From Elusimicrobiota bacterium (GTDB taxonomy: Bacteria; Elusimicrobiota; Elusimicrobia; Elusimicrobiales; UBA9959), in assembly GCA_012517285.1 (NCBI GenBank), contig JAAYVG010000013.1:1-35761 (forward strand): a stretch of DNA of 35,761 nucleotides. Reading direction: 5' to 3'. Made by a program: the position numbers and the translations under genes. Below, in pieces: positions 8,038 to 16,294 of this stretch; the first letter of the stretch is position 1, and each line of letters starts with the position of its first letter. The notes beneath the pieces were generated by a model. The model did not search any database. It was not told the DNA's origin and saw only the letters and a program-made list of their open reading frames with translations.

Positions 8038-8826
8038 ATGGCTAAAGAAACAAATAAACCAAAGATAGCATTTTTTGATTTTGCGTGCTGTGAAGGATGT
8101 CAGCTTCAGGTCGCAAATTTAGGGGAAACACTTGTAGATCTCTTAGGTGCTGTTGATCTGGTGGAATTTAGAGAGGTTATGAGTGAAAAGTGGGATAAGG
8201 ATTATGATGTTGTTTTTATTGAGGGTTCTATAGGTGACCATCATGCTGAGGAAAGATTGAAGAAAATAAGAGAGAGGGCAAAGGTTTTGGTTGCATATGG
8301 ATCCTGCGCAGCACTCGGTGGAGTAAACGGTATGAAGAATGGATTTAACATTGATGAAATAAGAAAGTATGTATATGGTGACAAGTATAGCTATTTTGAC
8401 TCCACTCCAACAAAGGCAGTTGATCAGGTTGTAAAAGTAGATTATTATATATACGGATGCCCTGTTTATCTGCCTGAGGTCGTTGAGGTTATAAAGTGCA
8501 TACTGAGAGGTGTTCAGTATTCAGTTCCTGACAAGCCAGTATGCGCTGAGTGCAAGCTTAACGAAAATGGATGCCTTTACGACAAGGGAGTTGTATGTTT
8601 AGGTCCATGGACAAAAGCAGGATGCAACAGCTGGTGTCCTAATAATGGGAATATATGCTATGGATGTAGAGGACTTGTTTCAAACCCTGCCAAAAATGCT
8701 GCAAATGATATAATTCAAAAATACAATATTAATGATAAGATAAAGGATTTAGGACAGGATCTTATGAAGAAAAAATTAGAGATGTATAACAAAGCAAAGG
8801 AGGTTATAAATGAGCCTAAAAAATAA
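8038..8826 (+). CDS. hydD: Group 3b [NiFe] hydrogenase, delta (small) subunit
   Basis: A 262-residue small subunit of the [NiFe] hydrogenase / NuoB-like superfamily. It carries the proximal iron-sulfur cluster that takes electrons from the NiFe site. The N-terminal CCEGCQLQ (Cys17, Cys18, Cys21), GSCAALGGVNGM in the middle and GCPVYLPEVVEVI are the expected cluster-ligand motifs. A further cysteine-rich C-terminal part (residues about 165-225) suits additional clusters. There is no twin-arginine signal, so the enzyme is cytoplasmic. AAGGAG precedes the start. The gene overlaps the alpha subunit by 17 bases. Confidence 0.92.
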   Translation: MAKETNKPKIAFFDFACCEGCQLQVANLGETLVDLLGAVDLVEFREVMSEKWDKDYDVVFIEGSIGDHHAEERLKKIRERAKVLVAYGSCAALGGVNGMKNGFNIDEIRKYVYGDKYSYFDSTPTKAVDQVVKVDYYIYGCPVYLPEVVEVIKCILRGVQYSVPDKPVCAECKLNENGCLYDKGVVCLGPWTKAGCNSWCPNNGNICYGCRGLVSNPAKNAANDIIQKYNINDKIKDLGQDLMKKKLEMYNKAKEVINEPKK

Positions 8827-10141
8827 GGATTTGGATGTTAAGGTTGAGTATGTTACAAGGGTTGAAGGACACGGCAATATTGTCGTCAACATAAAAGATG
8901 GCAATATAGAAAAATGTGAGTTTCATGTTGTTGAGACACCCCGTCTTTTTGAAGGCATGCTTAGAGGAAGAAGCATATTTGAGGCACAGCATATAACATC
9001 AAGAATATGTGGAATATGCTCCTGCGGCCACTCCCTTGCTTCAATACAAGCAGCTGAGGATGCACTTGGTTTTAACCCGTCAGAACAGACTATAAAACTA
9101 AGAAAATTATTGCTTGATTATGAGTTTTTAGACAGTCATCTGCTTCATATATATCTTCTCGCAGCTCCTGATGCATTAGGGGTTCAGTCGTTTGTTCCAC
9201 TTTTAAAAACCAATGCAGGACTTGTGAAAAAGATACTGGTTATGAAGAAAAAGTTTAACGACGTCTGCGATATACTTGTTGGAAGACATGTTCATCCAAT
9301 ATCAGCAATAGTTGGAGGCTGGACAAAGCTACCAACAGCAGATGATATAAACTCAATGATATCTATACTTGAAAGCGCAAGACAAGATCTTGATGATCTG
9401 CTTCAGGTTGCATCAAAGCTTAAATTCCCTGAGTTTTATAGAGAAACAGAGTATGTTGCCCTCGTGAATGATACTGATGAATATCCACTTCTTGAAGGAG
9501 ATATAGGATCTTCCGATGGAAAGAGATTTGATAAAAAGGATTACAGATTAGCAACAAATGAGTTTGTAGATCCACGATCATCAGCGAAGTTTACAAAGCT
9601 TTCAAGGGAGTCTTATATGGTTGGAGCTTTAGCAAGGTTTAATCTGAACCATAAGAAACTTCATCCAAAGGCAAAGAAGGTTGCAAAGGATCTTCATTTA
9701 GAGGCACCAAACTATAATCCATTTATGAACACTATTGCTCAGGCAGTTGAGCTTGTTCACTGCTATGAACACGCTATAGATACTCTCAAGGAATTAAAAA
9801 AGAATGGAATAAACTATTCAGAGGAGATAGTTGTTGGTATAAACGAAAAAGGCGTTATACCAACGAGAGCTGGCAATGGCGTTGGAGCTGTAGAGGTTCC
9901 AAGAGGAATATTATTCCACAACTATGAAATAGATGACAATGGAATTATAAAGAATGCCAACTGCATAATACCAACAAACCAGAACATAAACAACATTGAG
10001 TATGATTTTATGAAGTTTCTTCCTGAGATAATAAATGAATCAAGGGATGAGATAAGGCTTAAATTAGAGATGCTCGTCAGGGCATATGACCCTTGCATAT
10101 CATGCTCAGCACATTACTTAGATGTAAAGTTTGTTGATTGA
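8810..10141 (+). CDS. hydA: Group 3b [NiFe] hydrogenase, alpha (catalytic large) subunit
   Basis: The 443-residue large subunit holds the NiFe(CN)2CO site that oxidises or evolves H2. Both pairs of metal-ligand cysteines are present: RICGICSCGH (Cys67, Cys70) near the N-terminus and DPCISCSAH (Cys429, Cys432) at the C-terminus. RVEGHGNI is the usual first motif. Only eight residues follow His435, a short C-terminal tail of the kind trimmed by a HycI-type protease, and such a protease gene lies 75 bases downstream. With the flavin and beta subunits, it builds a soluble NAD(P)-linked H2-cycling (possibly sulfur-reducing) complex. AAAGGAGG lies before the ATG. Confidence 0.95.
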   Translation: MSLKNKDLDVKVEYVTRVEGHGNIVVNIKDGNIEKCEFHVVETPRLFEGMLRGRSIFEAQHITSRICGICSCGHSLASIQAAEDALGFNPSEQTIKLRKLLLDYEFLDSHLLHIYLLAAPDALGVQSFVPLLKTNAGLVKKILVMKKKFNDVCDILVGRHVHPISAIVGGWTKLPTADDINSMISILESARQDLDDLLQVASKLKFPEFYRETEYVALVNDTDEYPLLEGDIGSSDGKRFDKKDYRLATNEFVDPRSSAKFTKLSRESYMVGALARFNLNHKKLHPKAKKVAKDLHLEAPNYNPFMNTIAQAVELVHCYEHAIDTLKELKKNGINYSEEIVVGINEKGVIPTRAGNGVGAVEVPRGILFHNYEIDDNGIIKNANCIIPTNQNINNIEYDFMKFLPEIINESRDEIRLKLEMLVRAYDPCISCSAHYLDVKFVD

Positions 10142-10166
10142 AACAGTTAGCTGTAATGATATTTTT

Positions 10167-10203
10167 AATCATCCCGATGCCTCATCGGGATGATTTTATT
10201 TTT
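10167..10203 (+). terminator. Intrinsic terminator of the hydrogenase operon
   Basis: AATCATCCCGATG and CATCGGGATGATT form a perfect 13-bp stem around a CCT loop, followed by TTTATTTTT. This is a textbook rho-independent terminator 25 bases after the alpha subunit stop. Confidence 0.92.
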
Positions 10204-10204
10204 G

Positions 10205-10210
10205 TAGAAT
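10205..10210 (+). promoter_or_regulatory. -10 box of the hydrogenase protease gene (leaderless type)
   Basis: TAGAAT is followed by ATTTAT and then the ATG at 10217, with no ribosome site. It starts within the terminator's T-tract, so the protease gene would be transcribed separately from the hydrogenase operon. Confidence 0.45.
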
Positions 10211-10216
10211 ATTTAT

Positions 10217-10681
10217 ATGGATGAAAAGATAAGAACAGAGCTGATGACCCAAACTGGAAAAACTGTCTTTGTTTTTATTGGAAATGATTTAAGAGCTGAT
10301 GATGGTGCTGGCCCATATATAGCAAAGAACATAAGAAATGACAGCGTAAAGATCATCAATGCAGAGACTGTTTTTGAAAACTATGTTGAGGAAATAATAG
10401 AATTAAAACCCGATAAGATTGTTATATTTGACTGCGCATTTTTTGATGGTAAACCTGGTGAGATAAAACTTCTTGATGAGAATAAACTTCTGAACTATAA
10501 GATGATATCCACACACAGCTTTCCATTAAATGCCCTCATAAACGTTATCAAAAGTGATCTAAAAAATATTAAGGTGATTATAATTGGAATACAACCAGAG
10601 TCGGTTGATTACAAGGAAGGGTTAAGTGAAAACGTTAAAAAAAGTTCTGATGAGATAATAAATTTTATAAACTCACTCTAA
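10217..10681 (+). CDS. [NiFe] hydrogenase maturation endopeptidase (HycI/HyaD family)
   Basis: A 154-residue nickel-dependent protease that removes the short C-terminal tail of the hydrogenase large subunit after nickel insertion. GNDLRADDGAGP at residues 22-33 is the family signature, VIFDCAFFDG holds a metal-binding acidic residue, and STHSFPLNAL supplies the conserved histidine. The length equals the family norm. Its location just behind the alpha-subunit gene fits the role. No other hydrogenase accessory genes (hypA-F) are in the window, so they must lie elsewhere. It ends four bases before the cation-efflux gene. Confidence 0.93.
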   Translation: MDEKIRTELMTQTGKTVFVFIGNDLRADDGAGPYIAKNIRNDSVKIINAETVFENYVEEIIELKPDKIVIFDCAFFDGKPGEIKLLDENKLLNYKMISTHSFPLNALINVIKSDLKNIKVIIIGIQPESVDYKEGLSENVKKSSDEIINFINSL

Positions 10682-10685
10682 ATCT

Positions 10686-11597
10686 ATGGAAGATATTAAT
10701 CACAGACATCACAACCATAACAGTGATATATCAAAGAGAAAAAAAAGATTTATCTTTGTTATAATCTTAAACCTTTTTATATCGGTTGTTGAGATAATAT
10801 CAGGGGTTATATCAGGAAGTATGGCACTCATATCCGATGCATTTCATAACTTTGAAGATACAGCATCACTTATTGTAAGCTATATTGCATGGCTTTTTTC
10901 ATTCAAGGAAAGCGATTATGATAAGACATATGGTTATAAAAGATTTGAGGTTATCGCTGCGTTTTCAAATTCTCTTGTTCTTATTATATCCTGCCTTTTT
11001 ATACTTTTTGAATCAATAAAAAGATTTTTAATACCTGAACAGATCAATTCAAATATTATGATATTTATATCTCTTTTAGCATTTGTTATAAATTTCATAT
11101 CAGCACTATCGCTTCATATTGAAAAGGAACACAGCCTAAACTGGAGATCAAGCTATCTACATCTGATTGGTGATGCAGGATTTTCATTGGCTGTTTTTGC
11201 TGGTGCTATATTTATTAAAAAATTTAATCTTAATTTTATTGATCCACTCTTATCAGTGATTATGAGTCTGTTTATCATATATCAAACATATATGATACTC
11301 AAAAGATCATTTAATATACTTATGGAGTCAAGCCCAGAGATAAACTATGATGATGTCAAAAAAGAAATAGAAAATATAAATGGTGTAAAAAATATTCATC
11401 ATATTCACAGCTGGATGGTAAATGAGGATATGCTATACTTTGAGGCTCATATAGAGGTTGATGATTGTCTTGTTTCGGATACATCAAAACTTCAGAAAGA
11501 GATAGAGGATATACTTACCAGCAAATTCAGTATATCACACATAACACTTCAGTTTGAGATAGATAAGTGTAAAAACAAGGGGATAATATCCTGCTGA
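10686..11597 (+). CDS. Cation diffusion facilitator family transporter
   Basis: This 303-residue CDF protein should export divalent metals such as zinc, iron, cobalt or manganese. The N-terminal HRHHNHN is a typical metal-loading tail. SDAFHNFED (D51, H54, D58) in the second transmembrane region and LIGDAGFSLAVF in a later helix hold the transport-site residues. HHIHSWM and the C-terminal ITLQFE segments belong to the cytoplasmic metal-binding domain. It follows the hydrogenase protease by four bases and may be co-transcribed. A link to nickel for the hydrogenase is conceivable but unsupported; zinc is the default for this motif set. Confidence 0.92.
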   Translation: MEDINHRHHNHNSDISKRKKRFIFVIILNLFISVVEIISGVISGSMALISDAFHNFEDTASLIVSYIAWLFSFKESDYDKTYGYKRFEVIAAFSNSLVLIISCLFILFESIKRFLIPEQINSNIMIFISLLAFVINFISALSLHIEKEHSLNWRSSYLHLIGDAGFSLAVFAGAIFIKKFNLNFIDPLLSVIMSLFIIYQTYMILKRSFNILMESSPEINYDDVKKEIENINGVKNIHHIHSWMVNEDMLYFEAHIEVDDCLVSDTSKLQKEIEDILTSKFSISHITLQFEIDKCKNKGIISC

Positions 11598-11640
11598 TTT
11601 TTTATTATTTTTTTTATTTGAATGTCTGTTAAAATCTCAC

Positions 11641-11669
11641 TTGAAAAACTATAACTTATGTGTTATAAT
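11641..11669 (+). promoter_or_regulatory. Strong promoter of the Hxs-type gene array
   Basis: TTGAAA (11641-11646), a 17-base spacer and TATAAT (11664-11669), with TGT directly before the -10 box (extended -10). The expected start is near 11676, leaving a leader of about 160 bases before the first gene at 11836. This is the best promoter match in the window, and everything from here to 34292 reads in the same direction. Confidence 0.75.
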
Positions 11670-11835
11670 ATAGGTATTACTTTTTAATTTATACTGTATT
11701 AAAAATTAGCTTTTTTGATAAGCGTTAGAGTTTATGATTGTCTTAGGTTTAGAAGTATGATGTTTGAGGTTTAAATGGTGGTTTTATATGATTAAAAATG
11801 ATATGCTTCTCCGATATATGAAGAGGGGAGGAGTT

Positions 11836-12705
11836 ATGGTTAAATCAATATTTTCAAGGAAAATGGCTAATATATTTTTATTAACTACAATTTACGTTCT
11901 TATAGCTGTTAATATTGTAAACAGTGAAAACCTTCAGATATCAACCTATTATCCTGCGCCATATGGAGGATATGTTAGTATACTCACAACCAACAACACA
12001 TGGCTTGCAAGGGATGCTGGAAATGTTGGTATAGGAACAGCAAACCCTTCATCAAAACTAACACTTGCTGGAAAGATGGAGTTTTTTCATGCTGGTGGAA
12101 ATGATAATAACACTGATGTTTATTCAATTGAAAAGATATATGGTGGGTACAACGTAAGTTCTCTCAGGATGACAATCAATGATGATGCTGACGAATCATT
12201 TCAGATATGGGGAAACTCTTGTGCCACACCAGCTGGATGTGGTGGACCAGGCGAGCCACTTTTTAACTTTTCTGCCAGTGGATATATGACATGGGGAAAC
12301 AACTCAGTTATTGGTGGCGATCAGGGTGGAAGTTTGGAACTGGGTGGCAATAATGGGACTCCAGGAGATGGAGTACCCTATATAGATTTTCACTACTCAG
12401 GACTGACTCAGGATTACAACGTAAGATTGATAAATGATGTAAATGGAAGGTTATCTCTCTATGGCAACTTTTATGTGAGTGGTCAGATTGATTTTTGCAG
12501 GGCAATATACAATGGAAGCGGTGGTTGGAGCGGCACATGCAACTGGAATGAGAGAACTATGGGATTTGTTGCAACAGGCTGGAGCTTTCTACCAACATGC
12601 GGTGGCTGGTATATACCAGCTGATCTGATACCACGATGTTCATCTGTTAGTGGATATTATGTGCCAAATGCTGGGTATCTTATATGCTGCAGGACCATCT
12701 ACTAA
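11836..12705 (+). CDS. Secreted 'YYPAPYG' surface-type protein of unknown function
   Basis: A 289-residue exported protein. Basic N-region KSIFSRK, hydrophobic core LLTTIYVLIAVNIV and likely cleavage after VNS give a signal peptide. The mature part opens with ISTYYPAPYG and then NVGIGTANPSSKLTLAG, a pattern shared by tail-fibre/adhesin-like proteins of candidate phyla. The glycine- and asparagine-rich middle looks like a beta-rich fibre. The C-terminus is cysteine-containing (SGTCNWNER, PTCGGWYIP, LICCRTIY). The ATG at 11836 is chosen because GGGGAGGAG directly precedes it and a signal peptide follows. It is the first gene after the strong promoter and ends 15 bases before hxsD, so it may be a partner or cargo of the system. 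Confidence 0.6.
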   Translation: MVKSIFSRKMANIFLLTTIYVLIAVNIVNSENLQISTYYPAPYGGYVSILTTNNTWLARDAGNVGIGTANPSSKLTLAGKMEFFHAGGNDNNTDVYSIEKIYGGYNVSSLRMTINDDADESFQIWGNSCATPAGCGGPGEPLFNFSASGYMTWGNNSVIGGDQGGSLELGGNNGTPGDGVPYIDFHYSGLTQDYNVRLINDVNGRLSLYGNFYVSGQIDFCRAIYNGSGGWSGTCNWNERTMGFVATGWSFLPTCGGWYIPADLIPRCSSVSGYYVPNAGYLICCRTIY

Positions 12706-12720
12706 AAATGGAGGATATGG

Positions 12721-13155
12721 ATGATAGATTTTATTTTTGATATCAAAGATTACAGCCTTGATGTCATAAAAGAGACATCGTATTTGTTTTCTGATAGCTT
12801 CTGGGTATTTGTAGAAAAGAACAATAATAAAATAAAAGTAACTTTTGAACCATTCAATAAAAAGGTAAAGATCAAAGATCTTCAGAAACTTTTTACAAAA
12901 AAATTGAAGGAAGAAAAAATAAAGGATGAAATCTTTAATGAGAACATCAAGCTCAGAGAGTATCTCATAAAACAGGCTATGACATACAACCCAGAAGAAA
13001 ATAACAATGATGGGCTTACAGCGGAAGAGGAAAAAGAATTAGAAAAGCTTATAAAAGAGGTTGAGGATGAGCTAAAAAAGGAATCAGGAGGAAGCAATGA
13101 CAGTGAGATCAAAAAAACTTGGGAAGAAAAATACGGCGGTAAAACCTCAAAATAA
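12721..13155 (+). CDS. hxsD: HxsD-like protein 1 with Glu-rich tail
   Basis: This 144-residue protein resembles HxsD of His-Xaa-Ser systems, a small protein always found with the radical SAM maturases and thought to act as their partner. The start DYSLDVIKETSYLFSDSFWV, the beta segment KIKVTFEP and the end of the core NIKLREYLIKQAM follow the HxsD pattern. After residue 85 there is a non-family tail rich in Glu and Lys (LTAEEEKELEKLIKEVEDEL), probably helical. GGAGG six bases before the ATG sets the start. It overlaps the following hxsB gene by 59 bases, a strong sign of coupled expression. Confidence 0.72.
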   Translation: MIDFIFDIKDYSLDVIKETSYLFSDSFWVFVEKNNNKIKVTFEPFNKKVKIKDLQKLFTKKLKEEKIKDEIFNENIKLREYLIKQAMTYNPEENNNDGLTAEEEKELEKLIKEVEDELKKESGGSNDSEIKKTWEEKYGGKTSK

Positions 13156-14599
13156 ATATAATACTCCTCAGATTAGGTGGAGAAGGATAGGGGCAAAATA
13201 TATAGTTACTAATGATTTTGGTAGGTATGTTGTAATCGGAGAAAAGGATTTTAATAATCTTTTAGCCAATAAGATTAAATCAGATGATAAGCTTTATCCG
13301 CTGCTTGCTTCAAACGGATTTATAAAAAACAATATGGATTTTGGTGATTTATGGTCAAGCTGGCAAAAGCTTAACTCTTATGTATTTCAGGGTCCATCGC
13401 TTCACATACTTGTTCTCACACTTAGATGCAATTATAAATGTGTTTATTGCCAGAGTGGTTCTATGAATGAAGATGCAAAGAATATGGATATGAGCTGGGA
13501 AACCGCTAAAAAATCTATTGATACAGCATTTGAATCAAATGTTAATAACATCTCAGTAGAATTTCAGGGGGGAGAGCCATTGATGAACTGGGATGTGATG
13601 AAAAAATCAGTGAAATACATAAAAGAGTGTGAAAAGAAATCTGGTAAGAAAGCAAACATTGCTCTGGTATCCAACTTTTCTTTGATGGATCAAGAAAAGG
13701 CGAAGTTTTTAATGGAAAATGAGGTTTCACTCTGTACATCTCTTGATGGCTTTGAGAAACTTAACAATAAACTTAGGGTATATCCAAATGGTAATTCTTA
13801 CAAAAAAGCTGCCAGCTGGATAAAATATCTTACGGATAAATACAATTCCCAGCACGGCAACATGTTTAAGATATTCAAACCATCGGCTTTAACAACAATA
13901 ACAAAAGAAACCCTTCCTTTTTATAAAGAAATAGTGGATGAATATCTTAACCTTAATCTTGAAACTATTTTTTTAAGGCCGCTTTCTCCAATAGGCTTTG
14001 CCAGAAAATCATGGAATAAGATAGGATATAACTCAGATGAGTTTTTAAAATTCTATGAGAAAGCCTTTGATTATATAATCTCATTGAATAAAAAGGGAAT
14101 AATGATAAAGGAAAAGATGGCTGAGATGCTACTAAAAAAAATAATAAAGAACGAAGACCCTGGGTATGTTGATTTAAGATGTCCGTGCGGTGCGGGTATA
14201 GGACAATTAGCATATAACTATAATGGTGATATATATACTTGTGATGAGGGGAGGATGATAGGCTGGGAAGGAGAAGAGCTATTTAAAATAGGAAATATTA
14301 ATGATATGACATATGAGGATATAATAAACTCTGACACAGTTAAGCTGTGCAGTCTGTCATCAAATTTAGAGAGTCAAGTTATGTGCCATAAATGTGTTTA
14401 CAGGCCATACTGTGGTATATGCCCCGCAATAAACTTTGAAGAAGAAAGATCTACGGTTGGTAATAATATTATATCAGAAAGATGTAAAATTTTTATGGGT
14501 ATTTTTGATATAATATTTAAGAGAATAGGTAAAAAAGATTGTTATGATGTATTTAATAAATGGCTTAATTATGAAGAAAAGACAAAAGGGGATAAGTGA
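13097..14599 (+). CDS. hxsB: Radical SAM/SPASM maturase HxsB-type (copy 1)
   Basis: A 500-residue radical SAM protein of the HxsB type, expected to modify the His-Xaa-Ser repeat peptide. Order: an N-terminal domain of about 105 residues (RRIGAKYIVTNDFGRYVVI), LRCNYKCVYC with Cys111, Cys115 and Cys118 for the SAM-binding [4Fe-4S] cluster, QGGEPLMNWD, then a C-terminal SPASM region with CPCGAGIGQLAYNYNGDIYTCDEGRM and CHKCVYRPYCGICP for auxiliary clusters. CAGGAGG lies before the ATG inside the upstream hxsD-like gene. The adjacent HxsD-like proteins and the repeat peptide support the assignment. Similar full-length copy at 26300. Confidence 0.82.
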   Translation: MTVRSKKLGKKNTAVKPQNKYNTPQIRWRRIGAKYIVTNDFGRYVVIGEKDFNNLLANKIKSDDKLYPLLASNGFIKNNMDFGDLWSSWQKLNSYVFQGPSLHILVLTLRCNYKCVYCQSGSMNEDAKNMDMSWETAKKSIDTAFESNVNNISVEFQGGEPLMNWDVMKKSVKYIKECEKKSGKKANIALVSNFSLMDQEKAKFLMENEVSLCTSLDGFEKLNNKLRVYPNGNSYKKAASWIKYLTDKYNSQHGNMFKIFKPSALTTITKETLPFYKEIVDEYLNLNLETIFLRPLSPIGFARKSWNKIGYNSDEFLKFYEKAFDYIISLNKKGIMIKEKMAEMLLKKIIKNEDPGYVDLRCPCGAGIGQLAYNYNGDIYTCDEGRMIGWEGEELFKIGNINDMTYEDIINSDTVKLCSLSSNLESQVMCHKCVYRPYCGICPAINFEEERSTVGNNIISERCKIFMGIFDIIFKRIGKKDCYDVFNKWLNYEEKTKGDK

Positions 14600-14919
14600 T
14601 GAATAAAGCAATAGACAAGGATATTTATGCTCCTGAAGCTCTTGAGATAGCGAAGAGTATAATTGACAGAGATAATAAAATAAATATAATAAGAAAAGGA
14701 AACAAAATATTTATTTCAACTGATGATGATATATTGTTTAAGAGGTTTATGAACGAGGCTCTTCATCAGGATCTGAGGCTTAGTTTAACAAGGAAAAATT
14801 TTAATATAATAAGACTTATAACAACAAAGGCTATAGCTTCAGCAATCGGAAAGGAGAATAAAGAAAAAAAGCCAACCAAAGTTATCAGAAGAAATAATAA
14901 AAGGAGGGATAAAAGATGA
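14599..14919 (+). CDS. hxsD: HxsD-like protein 2 with basic tail
   Basis: A 106-residue protein whose fold order parallels HxsD-like protein 1: DIYAPEALEIAKSIIDRD, a short beta stretch (NKIFISTDDD), a helix (FKRFMNEALHQDLRLSLTRKNF) and IIRLITTKAIASAIG. The final 22 residues are strongly basic (KKPTKVIRRNNKRRDKR), the opposite charge balance to the other copy. The ATG at 14599 overlaps the hxsB stop by one base; the in-frame GTG at 14596 lies too near AGGGG to be preferred. Assignment to HxsD rests on length, context and pattern rather than strong identity. Confidence 0.55.
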   Translation: MNKAIDKDIYAPEALEIAKSIIDRDNKINIIRKGNKIFISTDDDILFKRFMNEALHQDLRLSLTRKNFNIIRLITTKAIASAIGKENKEKKPTKVIRRNNKRRDKR

Positions 14920-15971
14920 AAAAGTATATTATTCTTGTTTTGGTCATATTGATTATAGTTTCAGGAGTCTATTATCTCAGAAGCTCAAAGAAGCCATCAT
15001 TACCAATCAAACAGAGTGAAACATATATCAATAATGAAAGTCTTACACCAAATCAGTTAGAGCGATCTACCATTTCTTTCCAATCTCAGAATAGAAATAC
15101 AAATATAAATTATTCAGAAATAGCAAAGAAACAGATGGAAGAAATGATGAAAGCTTCATCCACTTTATCAGACATATCAACAAGCTATAATAATTCTTCA
15201 TTGCCTCCTCAGTATGCTCAGATGATAAATTGCAATAAAAATGTGGATGATATAATAAGTGATTATGGAAAGATATGGGGTAATATTACGATAGGAAATA
15301 TCAAGGATAAAAAAACAAAAACTTATACTTTTGCTAAAGAAGAACAGGACAATATTAATCAACTATTATTGAATTATCAGAGCTGTATATCATTTGTAAG
15401 AAATGATTCATCAGTATGTAAGAAAATCCCATCATCAAAAGAGTGCAAAAAAATATTTGACAATCAGATAAGCTATTATCTTTTATTAGATTATATAAAC
15501 GGTAAAAATAATAATATAGACAATTGTATTAATAATATTTCTAATTCTCCAGAAGCAGCACAGTTAATGGGATCACTTACTCTAGAGAAAGCATGCCAGA
15601 TGATACATGGAGTTAAGGTAAAAAATGTGTGCGATAAAATAAATTCTGTAAACAACCTTGGTAATAATATAAAGTTTTGCTATAAATTATTTTCAAAAGG
15701 TGATTCTTGCCAAGAAAATAATGAACAGTGTAACATATCAATTGCTTTTGCTAAATCCAATCCTGATTTATGTCCGAATAATAGTTGTAAAGCGTTTATA
15801 TCAAAAGATGAAAAGACATGTGACAATATGAAAGCTCAACTATTAATTACATATTGTGACTATTATAACAGTTTAATGAACAGAAAAAAAGTTGATGAAG
15901 AAAAGACCAATATGAACGAGAAAATGAAAAAGAAAAACTCTAATGAGGAGAATGATGCGGAGGATAAATGA
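14916..15971 (+). CDS. Membrane-anchored Cys-rich protein of unknown function
   Basis: A 351-residue protein with one N-terminal transmembrane segment (YIILVLVILIIVSGVYYL) followed directly by RSSKK. The rest should therefore lie outside the cytoplasm if it is inserted with the N-terminus in. There is a Ser/Thr/Asn-rich linker to about residue 100 and then a helical region with many spaced cysteines (for example SCISFVRNDSSVC, CQENNEQC, LCPNNSC, YCDYYNSL), suggesting disulfide-braced repeats. The C-terminus is lysine- and glutamate-rich. AAGGAGGGA precedes the ATG. It lies between HxsD-like protein 2 and the repeat peptide, four-base overlap on each side. I do not recognise the family. Confidence 0.7.
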   Translation: MKKYIILVLVILIIVSGVYYLRSSKKPSLPIKQSETYINNESLTPNQLERSTISFQSQNRNTNINYSEIAKKQMEEMMKASSTLSDISTSYNNSSLPPQYAQMINCNKNVDDIISDYGKIWGNITIGNIKDKKTKTYTFAKEEQDNINQLLLNYQSCISFVRNDSSVCKKIPSSKECKKIFDNQISYYLLLDYINGKNNNIDNCINNISNSPEAAQLMGSLTLEKACQMIHGVKVKNVCDKINSVNNLGNNIKFCYKLFSKGDSCQENNEQCNISIAFAKSNPDLCPNNSCKAFISKDEKTCDNMKAQLLITYCDYYNSLMNRKKVDEEKTNMNEKMKKKNSNEENDAEDK

Positions 15972-16285
15972 ATGTTAAAAAGAATAAAGCCAGAAAACAA
16001 CTAAAAACATTTATAACAAGCGAAGAAGGAAAGATTCTTGACAGCGATATTGTAAAGACTGCTATTGCGTTGGGTATAATAGGAGCTGTGAGCAGCAGCA
16101 TCCCTGATAATTTATCAGCTCAAATTCATTCAAACTTTATGACCTCAAATGCACACTACAACCATATCTCACATGGCTCACATGCTTCCCATGGTTCACA
16201 TGGCTCTCATGGCTCTCATGGCTCTCACGGCTCTCACGGCTCTCATGGCTCTCATGGCTCTCACTCAAGGGGTGGGTGGTGCTAA
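15968..16285 (+). CDS. hxsA: HxsA-like His-Gly-Ser repeat precursor peptide
   Basis: A 105-residue candidate substrate of the system. The N-terminal part (1-50) looks like a leader: basic start NVKKNKARKQLKTF, then TSEEGKILDSDIVKTAIAL and a mildly hydrophobic GIIGAVSSS. Asn/His-rich spacer AQIHSNFMTSNAHYNHI follows. Residues 68-99 hold eleven Ser-His units, nearly all followed by Gly, i.e. the His-Xaa-Ser repeat with Xaa = Gly. The protein ends SRGGWC. Such repeat proteins are modified by radical SAM enzymes in known Hxs systems, but the product is uncharacterised as far as I know. GCGGAGG lies upstream; ATGA overlap with the previous gene. No other such peptide is encoded in the array. Confidence 0.8.
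   Translation: MNVKKNKARKQLKTFITSEEGKILDSDIVKTAIALGIIGAVSSSIPDNLSAQIHSNFMTSNAHYNHISHGSHASHGSHGSHGSHGSHGSHGSHGSHGSHSRGGWC
16169..16264 (+). repeat. Nine-base tandem repeat encoding Ser-His-Gly
   Basis: About eleven copies of a nine-base unit close to TCTCATGGC encode Ser-His-Gly. Codon third positions vary (TCA/TCC/TCT, CAT/CAC, GGC/GGT), more at the left end than the right. This suggests an older left part and recent copy-number change on the right. The reading frame is kept throughout. Confidence 0.95.
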
Positions 16286-16294
16286 CAACAACTG

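Noticed and set aside
16169-16264. Possible CRISPR array
   Set aside because: Nine-base units in continuous frame with no spacers; it encodes Ser-His-Gly.
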